Shown piece by piece: positions 1-7,424 of a DNA stretch of 40,540 nucleotides (positions within the stretch are counted from its first letter, which is position 1; the number at the start of each line of letters is the position of its first letter). Under the pieces are notes generated by a model. It saw nothing but the letters and a program-made list of their open reading frames with translations. It was not told the DNA's origin and searched no databases. Source of the DNA: an uncultured Lachnospiraceae bacterium (GTDB taxonomy: Bacteria; Bacillota; Clostridia; Lachnospirales; Lachnospiraceae); assembly GCA_910588535.1 (NCBI GenBank), contig CAJUOO010000027.1:1-40540 (forward strand), read 5' to 3'. Both the position numbers and the translations under genes were made by a program.

Positions 1-12
1 CCTCTGCTCGTC

Positions 13-63
13 GCGCGGGGCACATGTTGCGCCTGCAACTTACTTCTTTATGTGCCCCTGCGC
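13..63. repeat. Nested inverted repeat at left edge
   Basis: The arms at 13-25 (GCGCGGGGCACAT) and 50-63 (ATGTGCCCCTGCGC) are complementary with one bulged base. Inside them lies a second small hairpin, GTTGC-GCCT-GCAAC at 26-39. The structure sits just beyond the terminator of the minus-strand TPR gene and has no U-run of its own on either strand. It could belong to the 3' end of a gene outside the window or be a structured RNA or repeat; its role is unknown. Confidence 0.4.
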
Positions 64-65
64 AT

Positions 66-102
66 AAAAAGCCCGGAATGAGAATCTCTTCTTCACTCCG
101 GG
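66..102 (-). terminator. Rho-independent terminator of the zinc-ribbon/TPR gene
   Basis: Read on the minus strand, CCCGGAGTGAAGA pairs imperfectly with the downstream CTCATTCCGGG, and the hairpin is followed by CTTTTTAT. It lies about 50 bases after the stop codon of the TPR gene and ends the minus-strand operon that starts upstream of the GH2 gene. Confidence 0.75.
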
Positions 103-152
103 TATCTTGCCATGCCTGCCATTCCTGCATGTTCCTCCTGTGTTTTTTACCT

Positions 153-1526
153 CTAGCGATCAATATATTGTACCGCATTGCGATAGTAAGAGTCATTGGG
201 AAAGTTATCAATAATATACTGCAAATATTCTCTTCCCTTCTCCGACTCTCCCGATCTCTGATACGATCGCCCAAGATAATAAAGCACTGCCGTATTATTG
301 GGACTCAGCTCATGAGCCTGCCCTAACAATGCTTTTGATTTTTCATAATCTCCTTTTGTATATGCATTATATCCCTCCTCATATAACGAGGAAGCTGCCT
401 TATTGCCCGCATCCGTCTGTATCTTTGCAAAGACATCCGCAAATTCTTCCGACTGAATTGCAGATTGATCAAGATCCACCAGCCCTTTTGCGGCAGTAAA
501 ATAATCCTGCTCCAGATAAGCTCCGACCGCGCCCATCATCGCCTCATAAACCTCGATAATAGTATCCTTCTCTTTATACGCCTCAAGCTTTGCCTCAAGA
601 TCTGCCTTATCGCGATTCAGTGCTTCCTTATCAGACTCTAGCGCTGCTATGGTAGAATTTTTGATCTCAATCTGATCACTGATCTCAAGCTGCTTCTTAT
701 TACTCTCATCAGCGAGTGCCTTCTCCTTCGCGGGAAACACCAAAAACCACATCAATGCCGCTCCTATCGCTATGCCAATCACGACATTCAACACTGTAAT
801 TCCGCCGGCATTTGATTCTCGGTAGCTGTTTTTCGGTATAATCACATCATCACTTCCCACGCGGGCACGCTCCGCCTCCTGCTTGGTGCGCTCTGGCTTC
901 TTTCCCCCGCTCTCAGGAATATACCTTATCTCCTTCATATATTTTAACGTCAACGGGTTATTCTTGTCAATCGCAATCGCTTTCTTTAACGACTTGGACG
1001 CCTTGTCATTCTCTCCGCTCTTAAGATATAAAAGGGCAAGAAGCTGATGCCCCTTTACCAGATTGGGATACATAGTCAACACTTTTTTTAATTGTATAAT
1101 TGCAAGATCTGCACTGTCCTGTTTTGCATAGGTCAGCGCCTGATTATATTTCTTAATTGTCTGGTTGATTGTCTCCAGCCTGCCAGCATTTTTCTGAATA
1201 GCATTGAGATACGTCTCCGCCAGATTTTTATCTGGCTGCAAGCTTTTGCTGATCACCCACTGGGACAGCGCCGCCACAGCTTCCCCCATCTCAAAATAGA
1301 CAAGCCCCAGAAGATTCCTTGCCTTTGTATTGCTCTTATAAAGCTTGACACTCTGTCTTAGACATTCCGCCGCCCCTGACAGATCCCTTGTCTGCGCACG
1401 GGCAAGCCCCTGATTATAGTATGCTTCCGAGCTTTTCACTATCTTTTTATACAGCCGCACGTCCGCTCCGCAGCTATCACAGAATTCACTGCGGGACAAA
1501 GCGGCTCCACATTTATAACAATCCAT
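153..1526 (-). CDS. Zinc-ribbon and TPR membrane protein
   Basis: The 457-residue protein begins with a short zinc ribbon (C3-x2-C6 and C16-x2-C19), followed by TPR-like helical repeats to about residue 205 and a charged linker. One transmembrane helix lies near residues 243-264 (GIAIGAALMWFLVF). After it come a coiled coil rich in Glu/Lys/Asp (about 270-325) and a second TPR block in the last 100 residues (YNAYTKGDYEKSKALL, YYLGRSYQRSGE). The start is set by AAGGAGG five bases before ATG. The N-terminal ribbon plus TPR would be cytoplasmic and the C-terminal TPR block extracellular if the single helix is a true membrane span. It is probably a scaffold or envelope-assembly protein; no enzymatic motif is visible. 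It is the last gene before the terminator and is cotranscribed with folC. Confidence 0.85.
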   Translation of the reverse strand: MDCYKCGAALSRSEFCDSCGADVRLYKKIVKSSEAYYNQGLARAQTRDLSGAAECLRQSVKLYKSNTKARNLLGLVYFEMGEAVAALSQWVISKSLQPDKNLAETYLNAIQKNAGRLETINQTIKKYNQALTYAKQDSADLAIIQLKKVLTMYPNLVKGHQLLALLYLKSGENDKASKSLKKAIAIDKNNPLTLKYMKEIRYIPESGGKKPERTKQEAERARVGSDDVIIPKNSYRESNAGGITVLNVVIGIAIGAALMWFLVFPAKEKALADESNKKQLEISDQIEIKNSTIAALESDKEALNRDKADLEAKLEAYKEKDTIIEVYEAMMGAVGAYLEQDYFTAAKGLVDLDQSAIQSEEFADVFAKIQTDAGNKAASSLYEEGYNAYTKGDYEKSKALLGQAHELSPNNTAVLYYLGRSYQRSGESEKGREYLQYIIDNFPNDSYYRNAVQYIDR

Positions 1527-1548
1527 ATATGCCTCCTTGTCCCCTTCC

Positions 1549-1686
1549 TTATTGCTGCTTTTCCTTCATCATCTCCAGCATCAGATCCACCGCGTCGGTC
1601 AGATCATTATTATATATTGCGTCCTCTGCCTCCTCCACCTCAAGGCTTGGATGAAACTTCTTAATTTCCTCGTCAAAATCTATCAT
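1549..1686 (-). CDS. Small acidic protein of 45 residues
   Basis: This short frame starts at ATG 1686, preceded by GGAG six bases upstream. Longer in-frame starts exist but overlap folC and lack a good ribosome binding site. The product (MIDFDEEIKKFHPSLEVEEA at its start) is acidic and mostly helical, ending in a Met/Leu-rich helix and KEKQQ. It is packed between folC (20 bases) and the TPR gene (22 bases), which supports expression as part of the operon. I do not recognise a family. Its size and composition would fit a small regulatory or adaptor protein, but that is inference. Confidence 0.6.
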   Translation of the reverse strand: MIDFDEEIKKFHPSLEVEEAEDAIYNNDLTDAVDLMLEMMKEKQQ

Positions 1687-1706
1687 TACGCACTCCATTT
1701 CCGCGC

Positions 1707-3020
1707 CTACACTCGCGCCTTTTCTTCCATCAACAGTTGCTTCACTTCTCCTGCCAGATACAGGGAGCCTGCACAATAAAGGAGTCCATCTGCTCCCCTT
1801 CTCTTTCTCGCCTCAAAAAATGCAGTACCAATATCTGGAAATACTTCAATCCTTGCCCTGCCATTTGTATTTTTCATATATCGAAGAAACAGAGACAGCA
1901 TACTATCACCGGCAAGCTTGCGGCTGCCCTCTATCTCCGTCAGTATAACGCCCTTCCATCCGATCCCCTCACATAAGATTCGCACCATCTGTTCACAATC
2001 TTTTTCTTTCACGGCTGAAAAAAGCAGATATTTTTCTTTATCCTCTTGGTTCTCTCTCACGGCATCCACAAATGCCCTGACTCCATCCTCATTGTGCGCC
2101 CCATCCACATAGATCCCAGAACACACCTCTTCCATCCTTCCCGGCCAGACAGCATGAAGCAACCCTCTTCTTATGCTGTCCTTATCCATATCACTATCCA
2201 TGCAAAAAGCTGCCCTCAGTGCAAGCACTGCGTTCTCCACCTGATATGGCGCTGGAAATGGAAGCGTGTAGAGACTATTTTCATAATACCCACAAAATGC
2301 ACAAAAATCAATATATTTATTCGTAATTTTTAAAATTTCATAATTTTTATCCGCAAGCCTGATCGCTCGCGCATGTTTTTTCTCGGCCTCCGCCTCGATA
2401 ATCCTCGATACATTCTCTTTCTGACCCCAATACACAACAGGAACTCCCTCTTTAATAATTCCTGCCTTTTCTCTGGCGATCTCCTCCAGCGTATCACCCA
2501 AATATTCCATGTGATCCATGCTGATAGAAGCAATAACTGTCACAGCCGGATGTTCCACGACATTCGTGGCATCCAGTCTTCCGCCAAGTCCTACCTCCAG
2601 CACCACAGTGCTCACCTTAGCCCTGAAAAAGATATCCATCGCCATGCCAAACAAAAATTCAAAATAAGCTGGATGCTGCCATCCCTCTTCCACCATCTGC
2701 TCTGAGATAGCGCACACTCTTTCACATGTCTCTGCAAAGCAGCTCTCAGACACCATCTGCCCATCAATCTGAATTCTCTCTCTTATATCAGCCAGATGCG
2801 GGGAGGTAAACATCCCGATCCTTTCTCCCCGCTCCCTCTCTATACTTGCCAAAAAAGCACAGACAGAGCCCTTGCCGTTGGTTCCCGCCACATGTGCAAT
2901 CCGAAACTCATTCTGCGGATCACCCAAAAGACTCAGCATACGGCGAGTATTATCAAGCTTCGTTTTCTTCGCAAAGCTTGGTATTTTTTCTATATAACAG
3001 AGTGCTTCTTGATATGTCAT
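1707..3020 (-). CDS. folC: Folylpolyglutamate / dihydrofolate synthase
   Basis: The 437-residue protein has the Mur-ligase-like ATP-binding loop of FolC (AGTNGKGS near residue 45), the segment TSPHLADIRERI (about 72-83), and the VLEVGLGGRLDATNVV block near 142-157 with the following SMDHMEYLGDT. It adds glutamate to dihydropteroate and/or tetrahydrofolates in the cytoplasm, using ATP. The start ATG 3020 follows AGAGG by five bases and lies nine bases after the GH2 stop codon, so the two genes are probably translated from one transcript. Length is normal for the family. Whether it is bifunctional (DHFS and FPGS) cannot be decided from the sequence alone. Confidence 0.92.
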   Translation of the reverse strand: MTYQEALCYIEKIPSFAKKTKLDNTRRMLSLLGDPQNEFRIAHVAGTNGKGSVCAFLASIERERGERIGMFTSPHLADIRERIQIDGQMVSESCFAETCERVCAISEQMVEEGWQHPAYFEFLFGMAMDIFFRAKVSTVVLEVGLGGRLDATNVVEHPAVTVIASISMDHMEYLGDTLEEIAREKAGIIKEGVPVVYWGQKENVSRIIEAEAEKKHARAIRLADKNYEILKITNKYIDFCAFCGYYENSLYTLPFPAPYQVENAVLALRAAFCMDSDMDKDSIRRGLLHAVWPGRMEEVCSGIYVDGAHNEDGVRAFVDAVRENQEDKEKYLLFSAVKEKDCEQMVRILCEGIGWKGVILTEIEGSRKLAGDSMLSLFLRYMKNTNGRARIEVFPDIGTAFFEARKRRGADGLLYCAGSLYLAGEVKQLLMEEKARV

Positions 3021-3029
3021 GGCAACCTC

Positions 3030-6000
3030 TTATTCCTCAATTTCAATTGTCGCAGTCTTCGCTCCTGTGCGGCTCTCCTTAATATCTGTCTCCGCTGCAA
3101 ATACACCTTGCTCTGTGATCAACATAATCGCTGAGACAGAAAATGAGTGATCTTCAAGACTGTCTTCCCGACAAAACCAACCGTCATGATTCATCTCGTA
3201 AACTTGAACCTTATCTCCCCCAAAGCCACTCTTTGCCACAAAGCGCAGACCATTCGTTCTAATTGTACTATCAAATATAATTCTTTTTGGCTCAAAAGAG
3301 CTGGCAAGCTCTCCCTCAGCCACACATTTCCACATAGACCCGTCAAGTCCCCACACTTCATATCCTCTTACATCGCCCTTGTGCTCCCTTTGATTCTGCA
3401 CAGGCATATAGATAAGCCCTGTAAGAACCTCCGGCTTCTCCCACATCAATTCCAATGTATATGGATGCTTCCTCTCTGCAAAAAAGGTAGTGTTTGGATT
3501 TCCGTCAAGCACGGCCGACACATCTGCCTCCAAATCTTCCAACAGCCTTCCACTTACGTTAAAACGCTTCATCACCTGTGTATCTGCAAAACTTGTAAGC
3601 AATGCCTCACGGCTCACTTCACATTCTGGACAGAACTCACTGGAATCTGCATAGAAAAGCAAAGATTTTAATAGCTGTCTTTTTGCTGGATGAGATTCTT
3701 GATCCTTTTCCAGATCAGCCGTGATCAAAAGCAGACTTCCCTCTCCCACCTTTGCCTCCACCACAAGCCCCATACGATAATTTCTGTTCCACTCATCAAT
3801 TGGTTGCACAATCGGCATAAGCGCTGCAGGCAGATTCTTGAGGTTAATCCCCTTTGCATCACACAAGATCTCATTCCACTGATATTCCTGAAACTCCTCC
3901 GTCGGAAAATATCGAAGTGCTGGATGGGAGGCCCTGCACAAAAGTCCCATGCCTCTACTCCATCTTGGCCCCATCTGAGAGTTCCAAAAAGAAGGCTTTC
4001 CATTCAGGTATGGACAGCTCAAATCAAGCATGGATAGATAGGGGGAATAGACCACCTTTCTGCCCTGATCAAGCGCCTGCAACGCCTCCAAAAGATCTCT
4101 GGTATACACAGCCCTCTCAAGCTTTGGCAGCTCGATATGCTGCTCATACAGCCAGATCCTCCAGCTATTTTCTACCACCTTTTTCTTATCATTTTCCTTT
4201 TTATCAAGAATCAGCCGAATGGTATAACACTCTGGCACGGCAAGTCCTTCAAAAGATAGGTCCAAAGTACCTACTCTTTGATTCTTTGCCAGATTATAAT
4301 CCTTCGTGCCAAAACTTCCCTCTCTCACAACCTCCTGCTTTTGGTTGAGAAGCTGCCATCGCACCTCTGCCCCCTCAAGAGCCTCCCTTCCAAAATGAGA
4401 CATCTCTGCCTCCGCATATAATGTTTCCGTCTGTGTGTAGATTCTTCTTCCAATGCGCAGCAAAAGCACTGTCTCATCACAGAACTGCCGAAACTCCTCT
4501 GGCTGTACATAGCCCTTATTATCCCAAAATGCATCCAGAACACCCACAAAGGCTCCGCCCTGTCCCAGATAATCATGCAGATCCAAAAGCTCATATCCAT
4601 ATATATGTGGTGTGCGGAAATTTGCTTCCAGATCTTCCTTGTACATCTGTACCTGAAGCCTGCCAGATGCCTTGACAAATTCCTTATTCTGGGAGAGCAC
4701 ACCCGCTGCCCTCGCATTTTCCCTAAATACCTTATAATTTCCCGGCTGCATATAACCGGTAAATTTCTCTATAATCTCATAGTCAGGGTAAGAACACCAC
4801 TGCCCCATCTCATGTGTGATCACAGGATACGAAATGCCCTTAAGCGAGGCACGGTAATCTTTATCCGCCCACCCAACACTATTCCTTATGGTTCCACCAC
4901 TATAGGGACCATATCCCGAACGATGAAAATATACATAATCGGTATAATCAATCTGAGAAGGCTCCACCGGATATGGCCACCCCGACTGTCTAGTATACAA
5001 CCTCTGTCCGCTGTATGTCTCCTCCGATGCCTTACACCACCGATACCACTCTGCCAGCACAGGGGCCCAATCTCCGCCGGGCTCATTGCTGGGCGAGAGC
5101 ATGATAAAAGAAGGATGGTGTCCAAAGTTCTCCAAGATCCGCTCTGTCTCCTCACAGAGCACCTTATCCATGCCATTTCCTTCTTGAAATACATTCCACA
5201 TCGCACATTCCACCTGAAGATAGATGCCAAGGCAATCTGCTGCCACAAATGCAGCCTCCGGCGGACAAAAGGAATGGAAGCGCACAAAATTAAGCCCCCA
5301 CATTTTGCAGATGCCAAAAATACGCTCCCAATCCTCCTGTCTGTCAGATGGATAACCCAAAAGAGGAAATTCTCCGCCAAAATGTGTTCCTCTTAAATAC
5401 ACTGGGCGATCGTTTATATAAAAGCTGCCGTCCTTTACCTGAATATTCCGAAAACCAAACGGCAGCTCCTTTTTCTCCTCGCTCCACGCTGAGCAAAGCT
5501 TAACCTCAAAAAGCTGTACATCGGGATTATATTCATCCCAGAGTCCGCTAAGTCCTTCACAGTCGAGTGCAAAGCTCCTTGTGCTCTCTCCCTCCGGCAG
5601 ATGTATGATCTGCACTGTCTCCCTTCGGGCGCCGCTCTCTTTATCTGTCACAGATATACAGAGCTCTGCCTCTGTTTTCTCTCCAGTTCTATTGCAAAAA
5701 CCAAGTTCCGCCCTTACTGTCTTCTTTTCTACCTCCTGCTTAAGAACAAGCTTTCCCAGCGAAAGCTTCGAAACTTTCCTTAAGAACACTTGCCCCGTCA
5801 TGCCATTCCATGTAGCCGCCAGAGCATCTGACACACCATGTCCATCCGGGCGGTATGGATACTGCATCCGATTATCGATCTTCACAGTAAGAACATGCTT
5901 TCCTTCCGTCAGCTCTCCAAGAAAAAAACGGTGTGGTGCGCACAGAGAAATCACTCTTCCCACAAACATATTGTCCAGATAAACCTCTGTCTTCCACCGG

Positions 6001-6323
6001 GTACATGATATCACAAATTCATAATCGCCTTCTTCTGTCTCAATCTCTCTCTGGTACCAAGCCACACCAAGATAATGCTTTGGGGGCTGGGAAAGAAATG
6101 GCACATTTACGCCATCCTCCTGTCCTCTCTGATATTCCTCTCTCAGATACCACAAAGGATCATGGAGAGATGACACCCACGGTGTTTTTGTGGAAATATC
6201 CTCTCCATACCCCTGTGCTTGCATAATACCCGGGATCTGTATCTTATCACAAAACGACACCTTCGCGGGATTCGCATCCTCATACCCCATCTGAAACTGC
6301 CATTCTCCTGCCAAAGAAATCAT
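3030..6323 (-). CDS. Intracellular GH2 glycosidase with C-terminal F5/8-type domain
   Basis: The 1097-residue protein has the GH2 layout: N-terminal jelly-roll (residues about 1-180), Ig-like domain, TIM barrel, further beta domains, and a C-terminal galactose-binding/F5-8-type module (about 930-1060). The acid/base Glu is E414 in SPSNEPGG and the nucleophile E505 in THEMGQW. There is no signal peptide, so it should act in the cytoplasm on imported oligosaccharides. The start at 6323 is chosen because GAGG lies six bases upstream; an ATG four codons earlier has no ribosome binding site. Known GH2 activities include beta-galactosidase, beta-glucuronidase and others; the substrate cannot be read off here. 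The nearby pectinase makes a pectin-derived oligosaccharide a reasonable guess. Confidence 0.85.
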   Translation of the reverse strand: MISLAGEWQFQMGYEDANPAKVSFCDKIQIPGIMQAQGYGEDISTKTPWVSSLHDPLWYLREEYQRGQEDGVNVPFLSQPPKHYLGVAWYQREIETEEGDYEFVISCTRWKTEVYLDNMFVGRVISLCAPHRFFLGELTEGKHVLTVKIDNRMQYPYRPDGHGVSDALAATWNGMTGQVFLRKVSKLSLGKLVLKQEVEKKTVRAELGFCNRTGEKTEAELCISVTDKESGARRETVQIIHLPEGESTRSFALDCEGLSGLWDEYNPDVQLFEVKLCSAWSEEKKELPFGFRNIQVKDGSFYINDRPVYLRGTHFGGEFPLLGYPSDRQEDWERIFGICKMWGLNFVRFHSFCPPEAAFVAADCLGIYLQVECAMWNVFQEGNGMDKVLCEETERILENFGHHPSFIMLSPSNEPGGDWAPVLAEWYRWCKASEETYSGQRLYTRQSGWPYPVEPSQIDYTDYVYFHRSGYGPYSGGTIRNSVGWADKDYRASLKGISYPVITHEMGQWCSYPDYEIIEKFTGYMQPGNYKVFRENARAAGVLSQNKEFVKASGRLQVQMYKEDLEANFRTPHIYGYELLDLHDYLGQGGAFVGVLDAFWDNKGYVQPEEFRQFCDETVLLLRIGRRIYTQTETLYAEAEMSHFGREALEGAEVRWQLLNQKQEVVREGSFGTKDYNLAKNQRVGTLDLSFEGLAVPECYTIRLILDKKENDKKKVVENSWRIWLYEQHIELPKLERAVYTRDLLEALQALDQGRKVVYSPYLSMLDLSCPYLNGKPSFWNSQMGPRWSRGMGLLCRASHPALRYFPTEEFQEYQWNEILCDAKGINLKNLPAALMPIVQPIDEWNRNYRMGLVVEAKVGEGSLLLITADLEKDQESHPAKRQLLKSLLFYADSSEFCPECEVSREALLTSFADTQVMKRFNVSGRLLEDLEADVSAVLDGNPNTTFFAERKHPYTLELMWEKPEVLTGLIYMPVQNQREHKGDVRGYEVWGLDGSMWKCVAEGELASSFEPKRIIFDSTIRTNGLRFVAKSGFGGDKVQVYEMNHDGWFCREDSLEDHSFSVSAIMLITEQGVFAAETDIKESRTGAKTATIEIEE

Positions 6324-6470
6324 AAGTATCCTCATTTCTGTACTGCTTTATATTCTTCCAAGTTTGCGAAAACAGCACCAACACAAACCCTTGAGCCAAC
6401 CGAGCGTTTGCTGATAGCTGGAAGTATTTTACCATGTATTTCTTCACAGGACAATGGCTTAATAAAAATT

Positions 6471-7229
6471 TTACACTTGTGTTGCTCCATCCACGGACAA
6501 AACCGCACCTGTCACATAGCTTGCCAGATCACTTGCTAGGAACAGCACAGCATTTGCAATCTCCTCCGGCTCACCAACTCTTCCGAGTGGAATGGTGGAC
6601 GAGATTCTCTGAACCATCTCCTCAGGAAGCGCCGCCACCATATCTGTTCTGGTGACACCCGGAGCCACAGCATTGACGCGGATCTGATCTCTTCCCAGCT
6701 CTCTCGCCAATGATTTTGTCAGACCATTTACAGCAAACTTCGACGCCGGATAACCACATCCCGCCGGCTGACCATAGATGCTGACCATAGAGCTCATATT
6801 AATGACAGAACCGCCTCCCTGCTCCTTCATAAATGGCACAGATGCCCGGATACAGTGAAAAACCGCATTCACATTCAGTGTTATAATCTTGTCAAATTCC
6901 TCCGGGCTGTAATCATAGATGGATTCCCTTGCTGAGATCCCCGCATTGTTGACAAGAATATCAATCTTCCCAAAGGTATCCTTAACCTCCTGAATCGCCT
7001 TCTCCACCTCGCCATAGTCACCCAATGACGGGCATAGCCCCATAACCTCCGCGCCGGCTTTTTCTTCTTTGATCTTAGCAAGTGCCTTATCCACCGTCTC
7101 CTGTCTGGAACCAAACAAAGCTACCTTCGCCCCAGCCTCAAGAAATTTTTTTACAATCTCAAAGCCAATGCCTCTTGTTCCACCAGTTACAACAGCAACT
7201 TTCCCCTCAAGCATATCTGTTACATTCAT
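6471..7229 (-). CDS. SDR family NAD(P)-dependent oxidoreductase (FabG/KduD-like)
   Basis: A classical 252-residue short-chain dehydrogenase. It shows the nucleotide-binding TGGTRGIG motif near residue 15, NNAG, the catalytic Ser in NMSSM, and YPASK (the Tyr-x3-Lys pair), followed by a normal C-terminus ending in a GAVLSVDGATQV-type sequence. The start at 7229 follows AAGGAGG by eight bases. Its neighbours are a GH2 glycosidase downstream and a pectinase upstream, so a sugar or uronate dehydrogenase role (like KduD) fits the context better than fatty-acid FabG, which is normally in a fab cluster. This substrate assignment is inference; the family call is firm. Confidence 0.9.
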   Translation of the reverse strand: MNVTDMLEGKVAVVTGGTRGIGFEIVKKFLEAGAKVALFGSRQETVDKALAKIKEEKAGAEVMGLCPSLGDYGEVEKAIQEVKDTFGKIDILVNNAGISARESIYDYSPEEFDKIITLNVNAVFHCIRASVPFMKEQGGGSVINMSSMVSIYGQPAGCGYPASKFAVNGLTKSLARELGRDQIRVNAVAPGVTRTDMVAALPEEMVQRISSTIPLGRVGEPEEIANAVLFLASDLASYVTGAVLSVDGATQV

Positions 7230-7283
7230 GATCGTTTCCTCCTTATATACTTTGATAGCCACATAACATGCTTCCTACAGATA

Positions 7284-7312
7284 ATCATACCACGTTTTCT
7301 CTATGGATTGAA
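7284..7312 (-). promoter_or_regulatory. Possible sigma-A promoter of the SDR gene
   Basis: On the minus strand TTCAAT and TATGAT are separated by 17 bases, about 55 bases upstream of the SDR start. The -10 box is good and the -35 box is weak. Confidence 0.4.
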
Positions 7313-7333
7313 GGAAAACTTTTCTATTTATAA

Positions 7334-7415
7334 CATCCGCCGCGCTTTCCACTAAGAGAGCGGGGTAACGGAGAACCACAAACAGTTCACTTGACGAATC
7401 TTTCCAGAAAATGAT
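7334..7415 (+). repeat. Palindromic repeat family, degenerate copy D
   Basis: This stretch just downstream of the pectinase stop codon matches only the right half of the repeat seen at 30892-31051. Shared blocks are CACTAAG, AGCGGGGT-ACGGAG, an ACCACA-ACAGTTC arm, and the tail TTTCCAGAAAATGAT. The left half is missing, so the copy looks truncated and decayed. It separates the pectinase gene from the SDR promoter. Confidence 0.7.
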
Positions 7416-7424
7416 TCATCTGGA

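Noticed and set aside
24..326. Plus-strand frame of 100 codons at the left edge
   Set aside because: It runs through the terminator hairpin and then antisense to the end of the TPR gene, has no ribosome binding site, and its Cys/His-rich product looks like a reading-frame shadow.
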